DNA of 64,000 nucleotides, from assembly GCA_029254025.1 (NCBI GenBank), contig JAQWYK010000045.1:1-64000 (forward strand), read 5' to 3'. Each line of letters begins with the position of its first letter. Position 1 is the first letter of the stretch. The stretch comes from Crocinitomicaceae bacterium. GTDB taxonomy: Bacteria > Bacteroidota > Bacteroidia > Flavobacteriales_D > Crocinitomicaceae. Both the position numbers and the translations under genes were made by a program. The notes under the pieces were generated by a model. The model did no database searches, was not told the DNA's origin, and was given only the letters and a program-made list of their open reading frames with translations. Positions 16,259 through 25,601 of this stretch are shown piece by piece.

Positions 16259-16810
16259 TCATTCGACGAACCCACCGAAAACAATTACACCAATTGTATC
16301 GAATGTCTTATGGTTTCCGAAGCCGATTCCGATGAGCGAGAATTCTTGATCCAGGATATTTTTTCGATGGCCTAGGTTCCGAACTCCTTCATCAATGAGT
16401 AATTCCATGATGACTGAAAGCGCATCTGCAGAGCCAAATTGAAGGTTTTCACCGGTGATTTCGATTTCAGGGGCATACTTCTTAAAACGGGTGTCTGTCC
16501 TCACGTGATCTGTCCATCCTTTTCTACCAGCCTCAACGGCAAAATTCGCCGCCATATCCATCAATTGTTTGGTTCTTGATAATGGAGGTAGTGGATTTTG
16601 TTTTTGAAGAGTCCTAGTTAAACTCTTGGCATAACTACTCTTTTCCAATTCGTTGGACTTAATATAGGGTTGCGCCACCTCTGTTAAAAATCGCTTTGGT
16701 TCTTGTCGAACATAATTAACTAACTCGAAGATGCTATCCTCCATAGACGGTTGCTTCTGTGCAAAACACGACGTAGAAACTAGTGCGATTGCGAAAAGGA
16801 TTTTTGTCAT
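16259..16810 (-). CDS. Secreted CAP/SCP-domain protein
   Basis: The 183-residue protein has a signal peptide (cleavage after CFAQ) and a CAP (SCP/PR1) domain. ELVNYVRQEPKRF, TKQLMDMAANFA, WTDHVRTDTR, GENLQFG and VRNLGHRKNILDQEFSLIGIG reproduce the conserved order, including the histidine and glutamate residues of the CAP cavity. Bacterial CAP proteins are extracytoplasmic and of mostly unknown function. It lies 63 bases downstream of a polysaccharide sugar transferase and may share its transcript. Confidence 0.88.
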   Translation of the reverse strand: MTKILFAIALVSTSCFAQKQPSMEDSIFELVNYVRQEPKRFLTEVAQPYIKSNELEKSSYAKSLTRTLQKQNPLPPLSRTKQLMDMAANFAVEAGRKGWTDHVRTDTRFKKYAPEIEITGENLQFGSADALSVIMELLIDEGVRNLGHRKNILDQEFSLIGIGFGNHKTFDTIGVIVFGGFVE

Positions 16811-16873
16811 AGCGGGTTTTATAATGTACGTGTAACCAGAATTAATAGATACGGTTACAGAAAATAAAATCGA

Positions 16874-18271
16874 TTATTTCCCAGTTCCTTTAAAAACTAT
16901 AATGACTGTGTATAGTAAAATTTTAAAGTCCAGAGCGATGGACATATTTTTTAGATACAATAAATCATACTTCATCCGTTGAAGCATTTCTTCAACATTT
17001 TCAGCATATCCAAATTTCACTTGTCCCCAAGAGGTAATTCCTGGCTTTACTTTGTTGAGTTGTAAAAACTGTGGTTCTCTAGCAGCAATTTGATCAATAA
17101 AAAACTGTCGTTCTGGTCGTGGTCCTACTAAAGACATTTCTCCTTTTAGTACGTTCCAAAATTGCGGGAGTTCATCAAAACGCATTTTACGCATAGTACG
17201 TCCAATTTTTGTAATTCGAGGATCATTGCTTGAGGAAAGTTGAGGGCCTGATTGTTCCGCGTTTTGCACCATAGTTCGAAATTTAATAATGTGAAATGGC
17301 ACCCCATTTTTTCCAATTCTTTCCTGCCTAAAAAATACGGAGCCTTTGGAGGATGACTTGACCAGTATTGCAAGCGTAACGTAAGCTGGGATGAGTAAAA
17401 TTAAAGCGATTACAGAAACAAAAATATCGATAAGGCGCTTTACGATGAATTGCCAAAAAGGCATAATGTGCGATTCTACTTCTACTAGCAGAGCCCCGAA
17501 AATGTTGTTCATTTTCACTGATCCACTTAGTATGTCGAACATATCCGGTATAATCTTAATACGAATATCTCTTCCTTGCACAATTGAAATAAGTTGTTTC
17601 AATTTTTCATGTTCAGAACGGTCGAGCGCTATAATGACTTCTTCGATTTCATGGATTTTCGAGATGTCCTCTAATTCGCGGGCATGCCCTAGGTAAGGAA
17701 GTACACCTTCAAGATCTTTATCTATACCATTGAGATTTACAAATCCAACGAATTTATTCCCAATACCTTTTGGTAAACTTTGGATTTCATTATAAATATC
17801 AACAGCTTTCGAACTTCCTCCAATTAGTAAGGTGTTAAATCCTACTGATCGGTTGTGTATCTTTGTTACAATGAAGTACGTGAGTAATAATCTCGGAACC
17901 AGCGTGAGGAAAAGGTGAATAAAGAAAACTCCTCCAATTAAAGTGTAATACGAGCTGTAATCACTAATTTCATCATCAAGAATGGCCACGAAAAAAATGA
18001 TGATAGTACCTATAAAAACAGACTTGAACGTGATAGAGAGTATGCGCATCAAGTAAAGTCTCCAGATATCGAAATATGTACCGAATAGAGTGTAAAGTAT
18101 AATCCAGAATACTGGTATGACGAGCATTCCTGTATAAAACTGTTCGGATAGTTCGATGGGCATGTTTTCCACATAACTCTTCCGGAAATAATAGAAAGAA
18201 GCCCACGAAATCGCCGCGGTCACGAAGTCCAAAAGGACGAAAAGTAGGGATATTCCAAATGATCTTTTCAT
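16874..18271 (-). CDS. Polyprenyl glycosylphosphotransferase (initiating sugar transferase)
   Basis: A 465-residue protein with four or five N-terminal membrane helices (about residues 1-130), a nucleotide-binding-like central domain (about 145-255) and a C-terminal bacterial sugar transferase domain. The latter shows KRLIDIFVSVIALI, FFRQERIGKNGVPF, IIKFRTM, MRFDELPQFWNVLKGEMSLVGPRP and a final membrane-associated stretch. These enzymes attach the first hexose-1-phosphate to undecaprenyl phosphate to start an exopolysaccharide or O-antigen unit. The start codon overlaps the stop of the upstream lipoprotein gene by one base. No other capsule genes follow, so it may act with a cluster elsewhere. 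Confidence 0.93.
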   Translation of the reverse strand: MKRSFGISLLFVLLDFVTAAISWASFYYFRKSYVENMPIELSEQFYTGMLVIPVFWIILYTLFGTYFDIWRLYLMRILSITFKSVFIGTIIIFFVAILDDEISDYSSYYTLIGGVFFIHLFLTLVPRLLLTYFIVTKIHNRSVGFNTLLIGGSSKAVDIYNEIQSLPKGIGNKFVGFVNLNGIDKDLEGVLPYLGHARELEDISKIHEIEEVIIALDRSEHEKLKQLISIVQGRDIRIKIIPDMFDILSGSVKMNNIFGALLVEVESHIMPFWQFIVKRLIDIFVSVIALILLIPAYVTLAILVKSSSKGSVFFRQERIGKNGVPFHIIKFRTMVQNAEQSGPQLSSSNDPRITKIGRTMRKMRFDELPQFWNVLKGEMSLVGPRPERQFFIDQIAAREPQFLQLNKVKPGITSWGQVKFGYAENVEEMLQRMKYDLLYLKNMSIALDFKILLYTVIIVFKGTGK

Positions 18272-19131
18272 TAATAGTATACTACTTTAAGATTATCAAT
18301 GTAGATATACTTCGAAGTTCCTGCTTCATCTAGGAGAGCTGTAAAGCCTTGTTCATTCGTGTTGGCATTCATTCGAAATGAAACAATTTCTTTTAGGTCT
18401 AAATAAATATGTTTCCAAACGGGAGGCTCTTCTTGCGGGTTAATTTGAATATGAATATCATCGTTAAAGGTGGTTGAGCTATAGGATAGTACTGATGTTA
18501 ACATAGAGTTAGTATTCATGTAATCCATTTCCAGATATACTTCAGCACCTTGTTTGGGCAGGCTTTGTCCAAAATTTGTATAACCGATAAATAAAGAATC
18601 GGTCGGGTTTAACAAGATTACTCCATATGAATTTCCCCATTGCAGTACGGCTGGATCGTTTTCTTTTTCAATAATAGCTTGTGAGGCTCCGTCCGTTTCA
18701 ATTTTAAGTACAGCATTTTCGAAATCCTCGATGAGAAATTTGGTCTGCGCATAATATCGGGTAATCGGTGTGATTGAAATAGTATCTTCCAATAAAAGGT
18801 TAACCGAAACCGTATAAGGCTCTACAAAAGGGTATCGTTTCTTAGTATCACTAATACCATTGTTAATTATCCCTGGAAGAATAACTATTTCATGTTGGCC
18901 TTCACCAATAATCGGAATCTTGATCGGGAGTTGGAAAGCGCCCAAGTATTGACCATCCATATTCACAAATGCCTCGGTTAAAGCATGAGATAATTCACCT
19001 TGATCATTTTGAGCAAATAGATTTTCTTCTAATTGAAACGATTCAATTTTTAGCCAAGAAACTTTAGGTTGCTCTTTAGCACAACTAAACAGAATTAAGA
19101 GGGTAAGTAAATGACCGATAAGTTTCTTCAT
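18271..19131 (-). CDS. Lipoprotein of unknown function
   Basis: This 286-residue protein has a lipoprotein signal (LLTLLILFSC, Cys near residue 17). The remainder is beta-rich and contains two regions resembling carbohydrate-binding-like or Ig-like sheets. The last 90 residues (EVYLEMDYMNTNSML, WKHIYLDLKEIVSF, KYIYIDNLKVVYY) look like a jelly-roll module. I do not know a named family. The gene is tightly joined to the sugar transferase (one-base overlap) and follows the Gfo/Idh gene by 31 bases. This three-gene order suggests a role in making or anchoring a cell-surface polysaccharide. Confidence 0.75.
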   Translation of the reverse strand: MKKLIGHLLTLLILFSCAKEQPKVSWLKIESFQLEENLFAQNDQGELSHALTEAFVNMDGQYLGAFQLPIKIPIIGEGQHEIVILPGIINNGISDTKKRYPFVEPYTVSVNLLLEDTISITPITRYYAQTKFLIEDFENAVLKIETDGASQAIIEKENDPAVLQWGNSYGVILLNPTDSLFIGYTNFGQSLPKQGAEVYLEMDYMNTNSMLTSVLSYSSTTFNDDIHIQINPQEEPPVWKHIYLDLKEIVSFRMNANTNEQGFTALLDEAGTSKYIYIDNLKVVYY

Positions 19132-19162
19132 AGCACAGTTTCAGTTCTTGAAACGCGGGTGG

Positions 19163-20164
19163 TTATAAAATATTATGTTTGATCATACTTCCGTTATCAA
19201 TTAATCTCGAAAGTATTTGATCCGCTACAGACAATGCATTTAATCCTTGCTCTAAAGTAACTAGCGGCTCAGTATCATTTTCTACAGCCAGTGCAAATGT
19301 ACGAAGTTCTTCTTGAATTGCATTCGTAGGTTCAACAGAAGGTTTATCGAAAACTATCTTCTTGGAAGGCTTTCCATGACCTAATTCAAGTACCATATCG
19401 AATGGACCTGGTTCCCCTTGAACATCTTCCATTTGTACAATTTCCATTTCTTTTTCCAGAAAGTCTACACTGATATAGGCATCTTTTTGGAAAAAACGTG
19501 ATTTCCGCATGTTTTTTAAAGAGATTCGAGAAGCTGTTAGATTCGCCACACAACCATTTTCGAACTCGATACGGGCATTCGCAATGTCTGGGGTGTCTGA
19601 TACGACTGCAACTCCTGAAGCTGAAATTCTGCGAACGGGTGAATTCACAGCACTTAATACAATATCAATGTCATGAATCATCAAATCGAGTACAACGGGA
19701 ACATCTGTTCCTCTCGGGTTAAATTGTGCCAATCGGTGCGTTTCAATGAATAACGGATTGTTCAGGAAAGGAATTGCAGCCTGGAATGCTGGATTGAAAC
19801 GCTCCACGTGTCCGACTTGAACCTTAACATTTGCTTCTTCTGCCAATTGAAGGAGTGATTTAGCCTCATCTACGGTTTGCGTAATTGGTTTCTCGATAAA
19901 TACATGAATGCTTTTTCTTATTGCAGCAGCGGCAAGCTCATAATGTGAAATCGTTGGAGTAACAATGTCAATACAATCGACAGCTTCCATCAGTTCTTCT
20001 GGACTATCAAATGCTTTGATTTGAAGCAAATCGGCCACATTTTTCGCATTTTCAGGGTCCGCATCGTAAAATCCGACGAACTCATAATGATCGGTTAGTG
20101 CTAATGCTAATTTGATATGAATTTTACCAAGATGACCAGCTCCAATTACTCCAAATTTCAACAT
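19163..20164 (-). CDS. Gfo/Idh/MocA family oxidoreductase
   Basis: The 333-residue protein has an N-terminal NAD(P)-binding Rossmann domain (IGAGHLGKIH at residues 7-16), the EKPITQTVDEA lysine motif near residue 93 and the C-terminal beta-sheet domain with VLDLMIHDIDIVLS. Enzymes of this family oxidise or reduce sugars and sugar nucleotides. With the downstream lipoprotein and initiating sugar transferase it probably supplies or modifies a sugar for surface polysaccharide synthesis, but the substrate is unknown. A -7 box (TAATTTTG, 20181-20188) places the transcription start a few bases before the ATG. Confidence 0.9.
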   Translation of the reverse strand: MLKFGVIGAGHLGKIHIKLALALTDHYEFVGFYDADPENAKNVADLLQIKAFDSPEELMEAVDCIDIVTPTISHYELAAAAIRKSIHVFIEKPITQTVDEAKSLLQLAEEANVKVQVGHVERFNPAFQAAIPFLNNPLFIETHRLAQFNPRGTDVPVVLDLMIHDIDIVLSAVNSPVRRISASGVAVVSDTPDIANARIEFENGCVANLTASRISLKNMRKSRFFQKDAYISVDFLEKEMEIVQMEDVQGEPGPFDMVLELGHGKPSKKIVFDKPSVEPTNAIQEELRTFALAVENDTEPLVTLEQGLNALSVADQILSRLIDNGSMIKHNIL

Positions 20165-20180
20165 AATATAACATTTTGTA

Positions 20181-20188
20181 CAAAATTA
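20181..20188 (-). promoter_or_regulatory. -7 box for the Gfo/Idh operon
   Basis: On the minus strand the sequence reads TAATTTTG, an exact TAnnTTTG match, 17 bases before the ATG at 20164. Confidence 0.55.
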
Positions 20189-20301
20189 CTGCACAAAACG
20201 GTACTATCTGCGCAGAAAAAAGCTATTTATTAACAACCAACTATTCATGTGAAGTGGGTGATTGTTCGAGTAAATTTATCTACATTGGCCTAAAAGAAAG
20301 A

Positions 20302-20898
20302 ATGAAACAACCCTTAGTAAATCCGACAAATGAGCAAAATGACCCAACATTGCAAGAGCTCGTTGATTTTTATAATGAAACGTTAGGATTTTGTCCGAAT
20401 AGTGTTAAAACAATGTATCACCGTCCAAGAATCGCCTATGCTTTTATTGAGATGAATAAGGCTGTTATGGAAAATAAAGGTAGGGTGACCAGCGCTTTAA
20501 AACGGTTGATAGGTTATATCAGTAGTCATGCCACTGGTTGCAGATATTGCCAAGCACATACAATTCGAGCGGCCGAACGATATGGTGCGGAGGTTCAGCA
20601 GCTTGAAAATATTTGGTCGTATCGAACACATGAGGCTTTTAGCGATGCAGAACGAGTTGCATTGGATTTAGCTTTGGCAGCTTCCTCAGTTCCGAACGCT
20701 GTTGATGAATCCCTTTCTGAGCGTATGCGTCAGTACTGGAATGAAGGAGAAATCGTCGAAATACTAGGCGTAATTGCACTATTTGGTTATTTGAACCGAT
20801 GGAACGACTCTATGGGGACAACGCTAGAGGGACCTGCTAAAGAGTCTGGAGAGCAATTGTTGCATTCAGATGGCTGGAATGCAGGAAAACATAACTGA
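20302..20898 (+). CDS. Carboxymuconolactone decarboxylase/AhpD-like protein
   Basis: A 198-residue all-helical protein with the AhpD-type core SHATGCRYCQAHTIRAAERYG, whose CxxC pair and downstream histidine are the usual redox centre. This suggests a peroxidase or thiol-disulfide role rather than true carboxymuconolactone decarboxylation. The frame is open upstream to a TTG at 20176, but the ATG at 20302 begins the family's usual N-terminus (KQPLVNPTNEQ), and the extra 42 residues look like translated intergenic DNA. It converges on pgk with 22 bases between stops. A short AGGGG/CCCCT stem without a T-run spans this gap. Confidence 0.83.
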   Translation: MKQPLVNPTNEQNDPTLQELVDFYNETLGFCPNSVKTMYHRPRIAYAFIEMNKAVMENKGRVTSALKRLIGYISSHATGCRYCQAHTIRAAERYGAEVQQLENIWSYRTHEAFSDAERVALDLALAASSVPNAVDESLSERMRQYWNEGEIVEILGVIALFGYLNRWNDSMGTTLEGPAKESGEQLLHSDGWNAGKHN

Positions 20899-20920
20899 TA
20901 ATAACAAGCTGAGGGGAGAT

Positions 20921-22117
20921 TTATTCACCCCTAATTGCAGCAATACCTGGTAATTCTATTCCTTCTAAATATTCGAGCATTGCCCCACCTCCCGTTGAGA
21001 CATAACTCACTTGATCTGCGAGGTCATATTTATTGATAGCAGCGACTGAATCTCCACCTCCAATCAAAGAAAATGCTCCTTTCTTGGTGGCTTCAACAAT
21101 GGCATTCGCTACGGCAATTGTGCCTTGCTGAAAGTTGTCCATTTCAAATACTCCCATGGGGCCATTCCAAAGTAGGGTAGCTGATTGTTTAATCACTTTA
21201 CAAAATGATTCTGCACTTTTTTCTCCAATATCAAGTCCCATCCATCCATCTGGAATATTGTTTATGTCAACAACTTGGGTGTTTGCATCATTTGAAAATG
21301 TATCGGCAACTTTTGTATCAGTCGGCAAGCAAATGACTGTGTCGTGTGTCTTGGCTTTATCTAGAATTGATAAGGCAATATCTAAATAATCATCCTCTAC
21401 CAAAGAAGAACCTATTTTCCCACCTTTAGCTTTAGCAAATGTATATGCCATACCTCCTCCAATGATGAGGTAGTCGACTTTTTCTATGAGACGCTCAATA
21501 ATGGTGATTTTTGAACTGACTTTTGCTCCTCCAACGATTGCTGTTACAGGTTTTTTAGCGCTATTTAATACTAAGTCAACATTCTTAATTTCATTCTCAA
21601 GCAGCAAACCAAATATTTTATCGTTCTGGAAAAATTGTGTTATAATTGCTGTACTTGCATGCGCTCTGTGAGCTGTTCCAAAAGCGTCGTTGACATACAC
21701 ATCTCCATGTCTAGCAAGTTGTTCAGCAAACGTTTTGTCTCCAGCTGTTTCATGCTGAAAGAACCGTAGGTTTTCAAGTAATACAACTTGGCCAGGCTGT
21801 AAGTTAGAAGTGAAAGCCTCCGCTTCTGCGCCGATGCAAGAATTTGAAAATAAAATAGGTAAACCGAGTAGATTCGAGAGGTGCGGTACAATATGTTTTA
21901 ACGAGAATTTATCTTCAGGACCCAATTTTGGTCGACCTAAGTGGGACATCAGTACAACACAACCACCATTTTTCAGAATCAGTTGAATCGTAGGGAGTGC
22001 AGCGCGGATACGCGTATCATCTGTAATTTCAAAGTTCTCACTGTTTAACGGTACATTAAAGTCAACGCGAATTAAAGCTCTCTTTCCTTTAAAATCATAG
22101 TTGCTAATCGTTTGCAT
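20921..22117 (-). CDS. pgk: Phosphoglycerate kinase
   Basis: The 398-residue enzyme shows the PGK signatures in order: [13 protein letters not shown] near residue 12, [78 protein letters not shown] and the C-terminal nucleotide loop GGGDSVAAI. It transfers phosphate between 1,3-bisphosphoglycerate and ADP in glycolysis and gluconeogenesis. The start at 22117 is supported because the further-upstream in-frame TTG belongs to the -7 box TATTTTTG. Length is normal. The gene is monocistronic, with the TonB receptor gene starting divergently about 260 bases away. Confidence 0.97.
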   Translation of the reverse strand: MQTISNYDFKGKRALIRVDFNVPLNSENFEITDDTRIRAALPTIQLILKNGGCVVLMSHLGRPKLGPEDKFSLKHIVPHLSNLLGLPILFSNSCIGAEAEAFTSNLQPGQVVLLENLRFFQHETAGDKTFAEQLARHGDVYVNDAFGTAHRAHASTAIITQFFQNDKIFGLLLENEIKNVDLVLNSAKKPVTAIVGGAKVSSKITIIERLIEKVDYLIIGGGMAYTFAKAKGGKIGSSLVEDDYLDIALSILDKAKTHDTVICLPTDTKVADTFSNDANTQVVDINNIPDGWMGLDIGEKSAESFCKVIKQSATLLWNGPMGVFEMDNFQQGTIAVANAIVEATKKGAFSLIGGGDSVAAINKYDLADQVSYVSTGGGAMLEYLEGIELPGIAAIRGE

Positions 22118-22135
22118 AATCGTTAGTTTGGAGTG

Positions 22136-22143
22136 CAAAAATA
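22136..22143 (-). promoter_or_regulatory. -7 box for pgk
   Basis: On the minus strand the sequence reads TATTTTTG, an exact TAnnTTTG match, 18 bases before the pgk ATG. It shows that the TTG alternative start is promoter, not coding. Confidence 0.65.
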
Positions 22144-22317
22144 ATACGATTTTTTAGTTTTAGAATAAATTGAATACAGTTCTACAGGTCAAATGAATGA
22201 AGTGGTTTGTTGACTTCTTATTCGAAAAGCTGAACGATTGGGCTCTTCTATTCTCCGGCTATCCTCAAGGCTGCTCCAGTCATCACTTTTCATTCTAAAT
22301 AATTGAAGATTTCACTG

Positions 22318-22325
22318 TAGTTTTG
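22318..22325 (+). promoter_or_regulatory. -7 box for the TonB receptor gene
   Basis: TAGTTTTG matches TAnnTTTG and lies 54 bases before the ATG at 22380. The rest of the 22118-22379 gap shows no further structure that I can support. Confidence 0.45.
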
Positions 22326-22379
22326 CGCAAATTGAAAACAATCGTTGCGTATGATTGTCAATAGGATAAAATATTTAGC

Positions 22380-24698
22380 ATGAGAAACTTGTTTTTATTA
22401 GGAGTTCTGTTTTTAACATCGCTTGGTTTTTCTCAGCAGTTCACAATCAGTGGATCAATCACCGATTTGAAAAATGGGGAGGATTTATTTGGTGCCTCGG
22501 TTATTGTTAAGGAGTTAACAAATACAGGGGCGCAAGCAAATGTATATGGTTTTTATTCATTGTCTCTTCCGAAAGGAAACTATACCCTGGTATATCGCTA
22601 TTCGGGGTATGAGGACGTGGTGAAAACGGTTGATTTAATAGAAAATGTAACGCTCAATATCGAACTCGGTGTTTCTACGGATGTACAACAAATCGAAGAA
22701 GTTGTAATTTCTTCGAAAAAGGAAAATGAAAACATTACTTCAGCGCAAATGGAGGTGACTCGTCTTGATCCAAAATCTATTGAGACGATTCCCATTCTTT
22801 TCGGAGAGCAGGACGTTATGAAAACACTTCAATTGACTCCAGGTATTAAAGGCGCCGGAGAAGGTAATGCGGGCTTCTTTGTACGTGGAGGTGGTGCTGA
22901 CCAAAACCTGATTCTGTTAGATGAATCTACCGTGTACAACGCTTCTCATTTATTAGGATTCTTTTCAGTTTTTAATTCTGATGCCATTAAAGATGTTGCG
23001 CTTTATAAATCTGGTATTCCTGCCGAGTATGGGGGGAGAGCTTCTTCAGTAATGGATGTTCGTATGCGTGATGGTAACAATAAAAAGATGGGGGTTTCTG
23101 GTGGGATTGGACTTATTTCTTCCCGCCTTACGGTGGAAGGTCCTATTGTGAAAGATAAAGGATCGTTTATTTTTAGCGGACGACGCAGCTATGCTGATAT
23201 TTTTTTGAACTTCGCTCCTGATACCAATTTACGCGGTACGACCTTGTTCTTTTATGATTTGAACATGAAGGCGAATTACAAATTTGGCGAAAAAGATCGC
23301 GTGTTTGTTTCAGGATATTTTGGTCGCGATAAGTTTCAGTTGGGTCAAGATTTTGGATTTGATTGGGGAAACTCTACGGCCACTGTGCGATGGAATCATA
23401 TTTTTAGTGATCGCTTGTTTTCAAATACTTCCTTCATTTTTAGCAATTTCGATTACCAGTTTAGCATTGGAGAAGGGGATGACGGTTTTGGAATTCGATC
23501 GTCCATCCAAGATTTAAATTTGAAGCAAGATTTCACCTATTATTTGAATTCCAACAACACATTGAAATATGGATTCAATGCGATTTATCATATCTTCCGA
23601 CCAGGAGTTCTTGAAAGTGGAGCAAATGTAGGATTCAATCAAATTGATCTGGATAAGCGTTATGCAGCTGAATTCGGGGCTTATGTGCAAAACGAACAAA
23701 AATTATCGAATCGATTTTCGATGTTTTATGGGTTGCGGTATTCTGGATTTAATTATTTGGGGGAGGGAACAGCTTACACCTATGATAGTGATGGTAACGT
23801 CCTAACGGAACAAACATACGACTCGTTTGAAACCATTAAATATTACCAAGGTCTGGAACCACGATTTTCGATGAGTTATATTACCAATGAAAATAGTTCT
23901 GTGAAGGCTGGATATAATAGAATATTTCAATATATCCATCAGTTGAGTAATACAACCACGAGCAGTCCAACGGATGTTTGGGTTCCATCCTCGAATTTGG
24001 TCGCTCCTCAAATTGGAGATCAGCTCGCTATCGGGTATTATCAAAATGTGAAAAATAATGAATATCAATTCTCAGTGGAAACCTATTACAAATGGTTACA
24101 AAATCAAATTGATTATAAGCCGAATGCCAATTTGGTTTTAAATGGACAGGTTGAACGTGAGCTAGTATATGGGAAAGGAATGGCTTACGGTGTTGAATTT
24201 CAAGTTAAGAAAACGAAAGGAAAGTTGACTGGATGGTTCAACTATACGTTATCCAGAGCACTTCGGCAGTTCGATGATATTGATGAAGGTCAAGTATTCT
24301 CTGCTCGTCAAGATCGTATTCATGATTTAAACCTTGTATTGACATACAAATTATCAGATGCCTGGGTTTTTAGTACGAGCTTTGTTTATTATACTGGAGA
24401 CGCTGTTACCTTTCCATCTGCTCAATATGTGTACGATGGTATTACTACTCCTTACGTTGGTCAACGAAATGGAAATCGTTTACCTGATTATCATCGGTTA
24501 GATCTAGGAGCTACTTGGTACCTCAAGGAGAAGAAGCGTTTTGAGCATAGTTTGAATTTCTCCATTTACAACGTTTATGGAAGGGAGAATGCCTTTTCGG
24601 TACGATTTACTCAAAACGACGCAGGACAAACAGTAGCTGAACAAACAGCGCTTTTCAAGATGATTCCAGCGATAACGTATAATTTTAAATTGAAATAA
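22380..24698 (+). CDS. TonB-dependent outer-membrane receptor with carboxypeptidase-like N-domain
   Basis: A 772-residue protein with a signal peptide (to GFSQ) and a CarboxypepD_reg-like domain (about residues 22-105, FTISGSITDLKNGEDLFGASV). A plug domain (about 115-235: FVRGGGADQNLILLDE, VALYKSGIPAEYGGRASSVMDV) and a 22-strand barrel follow, ending in a Phe/Leu/Lys terminus. It should import a large substrate across the outer membrane using TonB energy. It is directly followed (one-base gap) by a DUF4249 lipoprotein, a pair common in Bacteroidetes and distinct from SusC/SusD. The substrate is unknown; the family contains receptors for iron complexes, peptides and other ligands. Confidence 0.92.
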   Translation: MRNLFLLGVLFLTSLGFSQQFTISGSITDLKNGEDLFGASVIVKELTNTGAQANVYGFYSLSLPKGNYTLVYRYSGYEDVVKTVDLIENVTLNIELGVSTDVQQIEEVVISSKKENENITSAQMEVTRLDPKSIETIPILFGEQDVMKTLQLTPGIKGAGEGNAGFFVRGGGADQNLILLDESTVYNASHLLGFFSVFNSDAIKDVALYKSGIPAEYGGRASSVMDVRMRDGNNKKMGVSGGIGLISSRLTVEGPIVKDKGSFIFSGRRSYADIFLNFAPDTNLRGTTLFFYDLNMKANYKFGEKDRVFVSGYFGRDKFQLGQDFGFDWGNSTATVRWNHIFSDRLFSNTSFIFSNFDYQFSIGEGDDGFGIRSSIQDLNLKQDFTYYLNSNNTLKYGFNAIYHIFRPGVLESGANVGFNQIDLDKRYAAEFGAYVQNEQKLSNRFSMFYGLRYSGFNYLGEGTAYTYDSDGNVLTEQTYDSFETIKYYQGLEPRFSMSYITNENSSVKAGYNRIFQYIHQLSNTTTSSPTDVWVPSSNLVAPQIGDQLAIGYYQNVKNNEYQFSVETYYKWLQNQIDYKPNANLVLNGQVERELVYGKGMAYGVEFQVKKTKGKLTGWFNYTLSRALRQFDDIDEGQVFSARQDRIHDLNLVLTYKLSDAWVFSTSFVYYTGDAVTFPSAQYVYDGITTPYVGQRNGNRLPDYHRLDLGATWYLKEKKRFEHSLNFSIYNVYGRENAFSVRFTQNDAGQTVAEQTALFKMIPAITYNFKLK

Positions 24699-24699
24699 G

Positions 24700-25500
24700 A
24701 TGAAAGCAGCGAACTATATATTTCTCATTTTTTCTTTCGGTATGATTTTTTCATGCACGAAAATTATTGAAGTGGATGTAAATGATGCAGAAACGCAATT
24801 GGTTATCGAGGCAAATTACGATGCTACCAATGAGCGCGTTCAAGTGAATTTGTCGATGTCTAAGAATGTTTTTTCAGGAGGAGTTAATCCGGTCATTACA
24901 GGTGCTGCTGTAGAAATTCTTGACGAGAATGGGGTGGCCACGCCATTAGTTGATCAGGGGAACGGGTCCTATTTACTAGAAAACTATGCGCCGACGTATT
25001 TGTCGACCTATTCTATGAATGTAACAGTTGATGGTGTTATGTATTCGGCATCCTCGTTTTTACCGGAGGTGGTACACTTAGATTCGTTATCATCAATTTT
25101 TACGGAAGCAAGTCTTTTCGGACCAGAAGGATATGTTGTGTACATGAACTTTTTAGATCCTGCTGGTGTGCCCAACTATTACAGAGCAGTTCGATCCGTT
25201 AATGGAGAAGTATTAACCGATTTAGGCGATCAATTTATTTTCGATGATTCATTTTCTGAAGGAAATACGCAAACCGTTCCTTTCTTCGGAGACCGTTATA
25301 ATATTGGTGATTCTGTGGTGGTCGAGTTTCGTAGTTACAATAAAAACTCCTACGAATATTTCTCACAGCTGTTTGTTTTGGCAGGTGACGGAGGCCAAAG
25401 TGCTGCGCCAGCTAACCCAGTAAGTAACTGGTCCAACGATGCATTAGGACATTTTGCGACGTGGGGGTGGGATTCAAAGTATGTTGTAGTGGTGGAATAA
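24700..25500 (+). CDS. DUF4249 lipoprotein paired with the TonB receptor
   Basis: A 266-residue lipoprotein (signal FGMIFSC, Cys near residue 19) with the DUF4249 pattern: KIIEVDVNDAETQLVIEANY, VTGAAVEILDENG, YSMNVTVDG and the C-terminal NPVSNWSNDALGHFATWG. DUF4249 proteins are encoded beside TonB receptors and presumably cap them at the cell surface as SusD-like proteins do. That role is inferred from gene position. Stop and start of the two genes are one base apart. Confidence 0.88.
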   Translation: MKAANYIFLIFSFGMIFSCTKIIEVDVNDAETQLVIEANYDATNERVQVNLSMSKNVFSGGVNPVITGAAVEILDENGVATPLVDQGNGSYLLENYAPTYLSTYSMNVTVDGVMYSASSFLPEVVHLDSLSSIFTEASLFGPEGYVVYMNFLDPAGVPNYYRAVRSVNGEVLTDLGDQFIFDDSFSEGNTQTVPFFGDRYNIGDSVVVEFRSYNKNSYEYFSQLFVLAGDGGQSAAPANPVSNWSNDALGHFATWGWDSKYVVVVE

Positions 25501-25571
25501 AATCCTTCAGTTCGAAGAACTTCTTAACACAAGTTTAATCGTTTGTTTTTCTTAGTTCCTTTTTGATTGCT

Positions 25572-25579
25572 TATTTTTG
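25572..25579 (+). promoter_or_regulatory. -7 box for the large T9SS protein gene
   Basis: TATTTTTG matches TAnnTTTG, 22 bases before the ATG at 25602. TTTG at 25542-25545 is further away than usual. Confidence 0.5.
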
Positions 25580-25601
25580 CAAAAAAATAAATTAAAGTAG
25601 T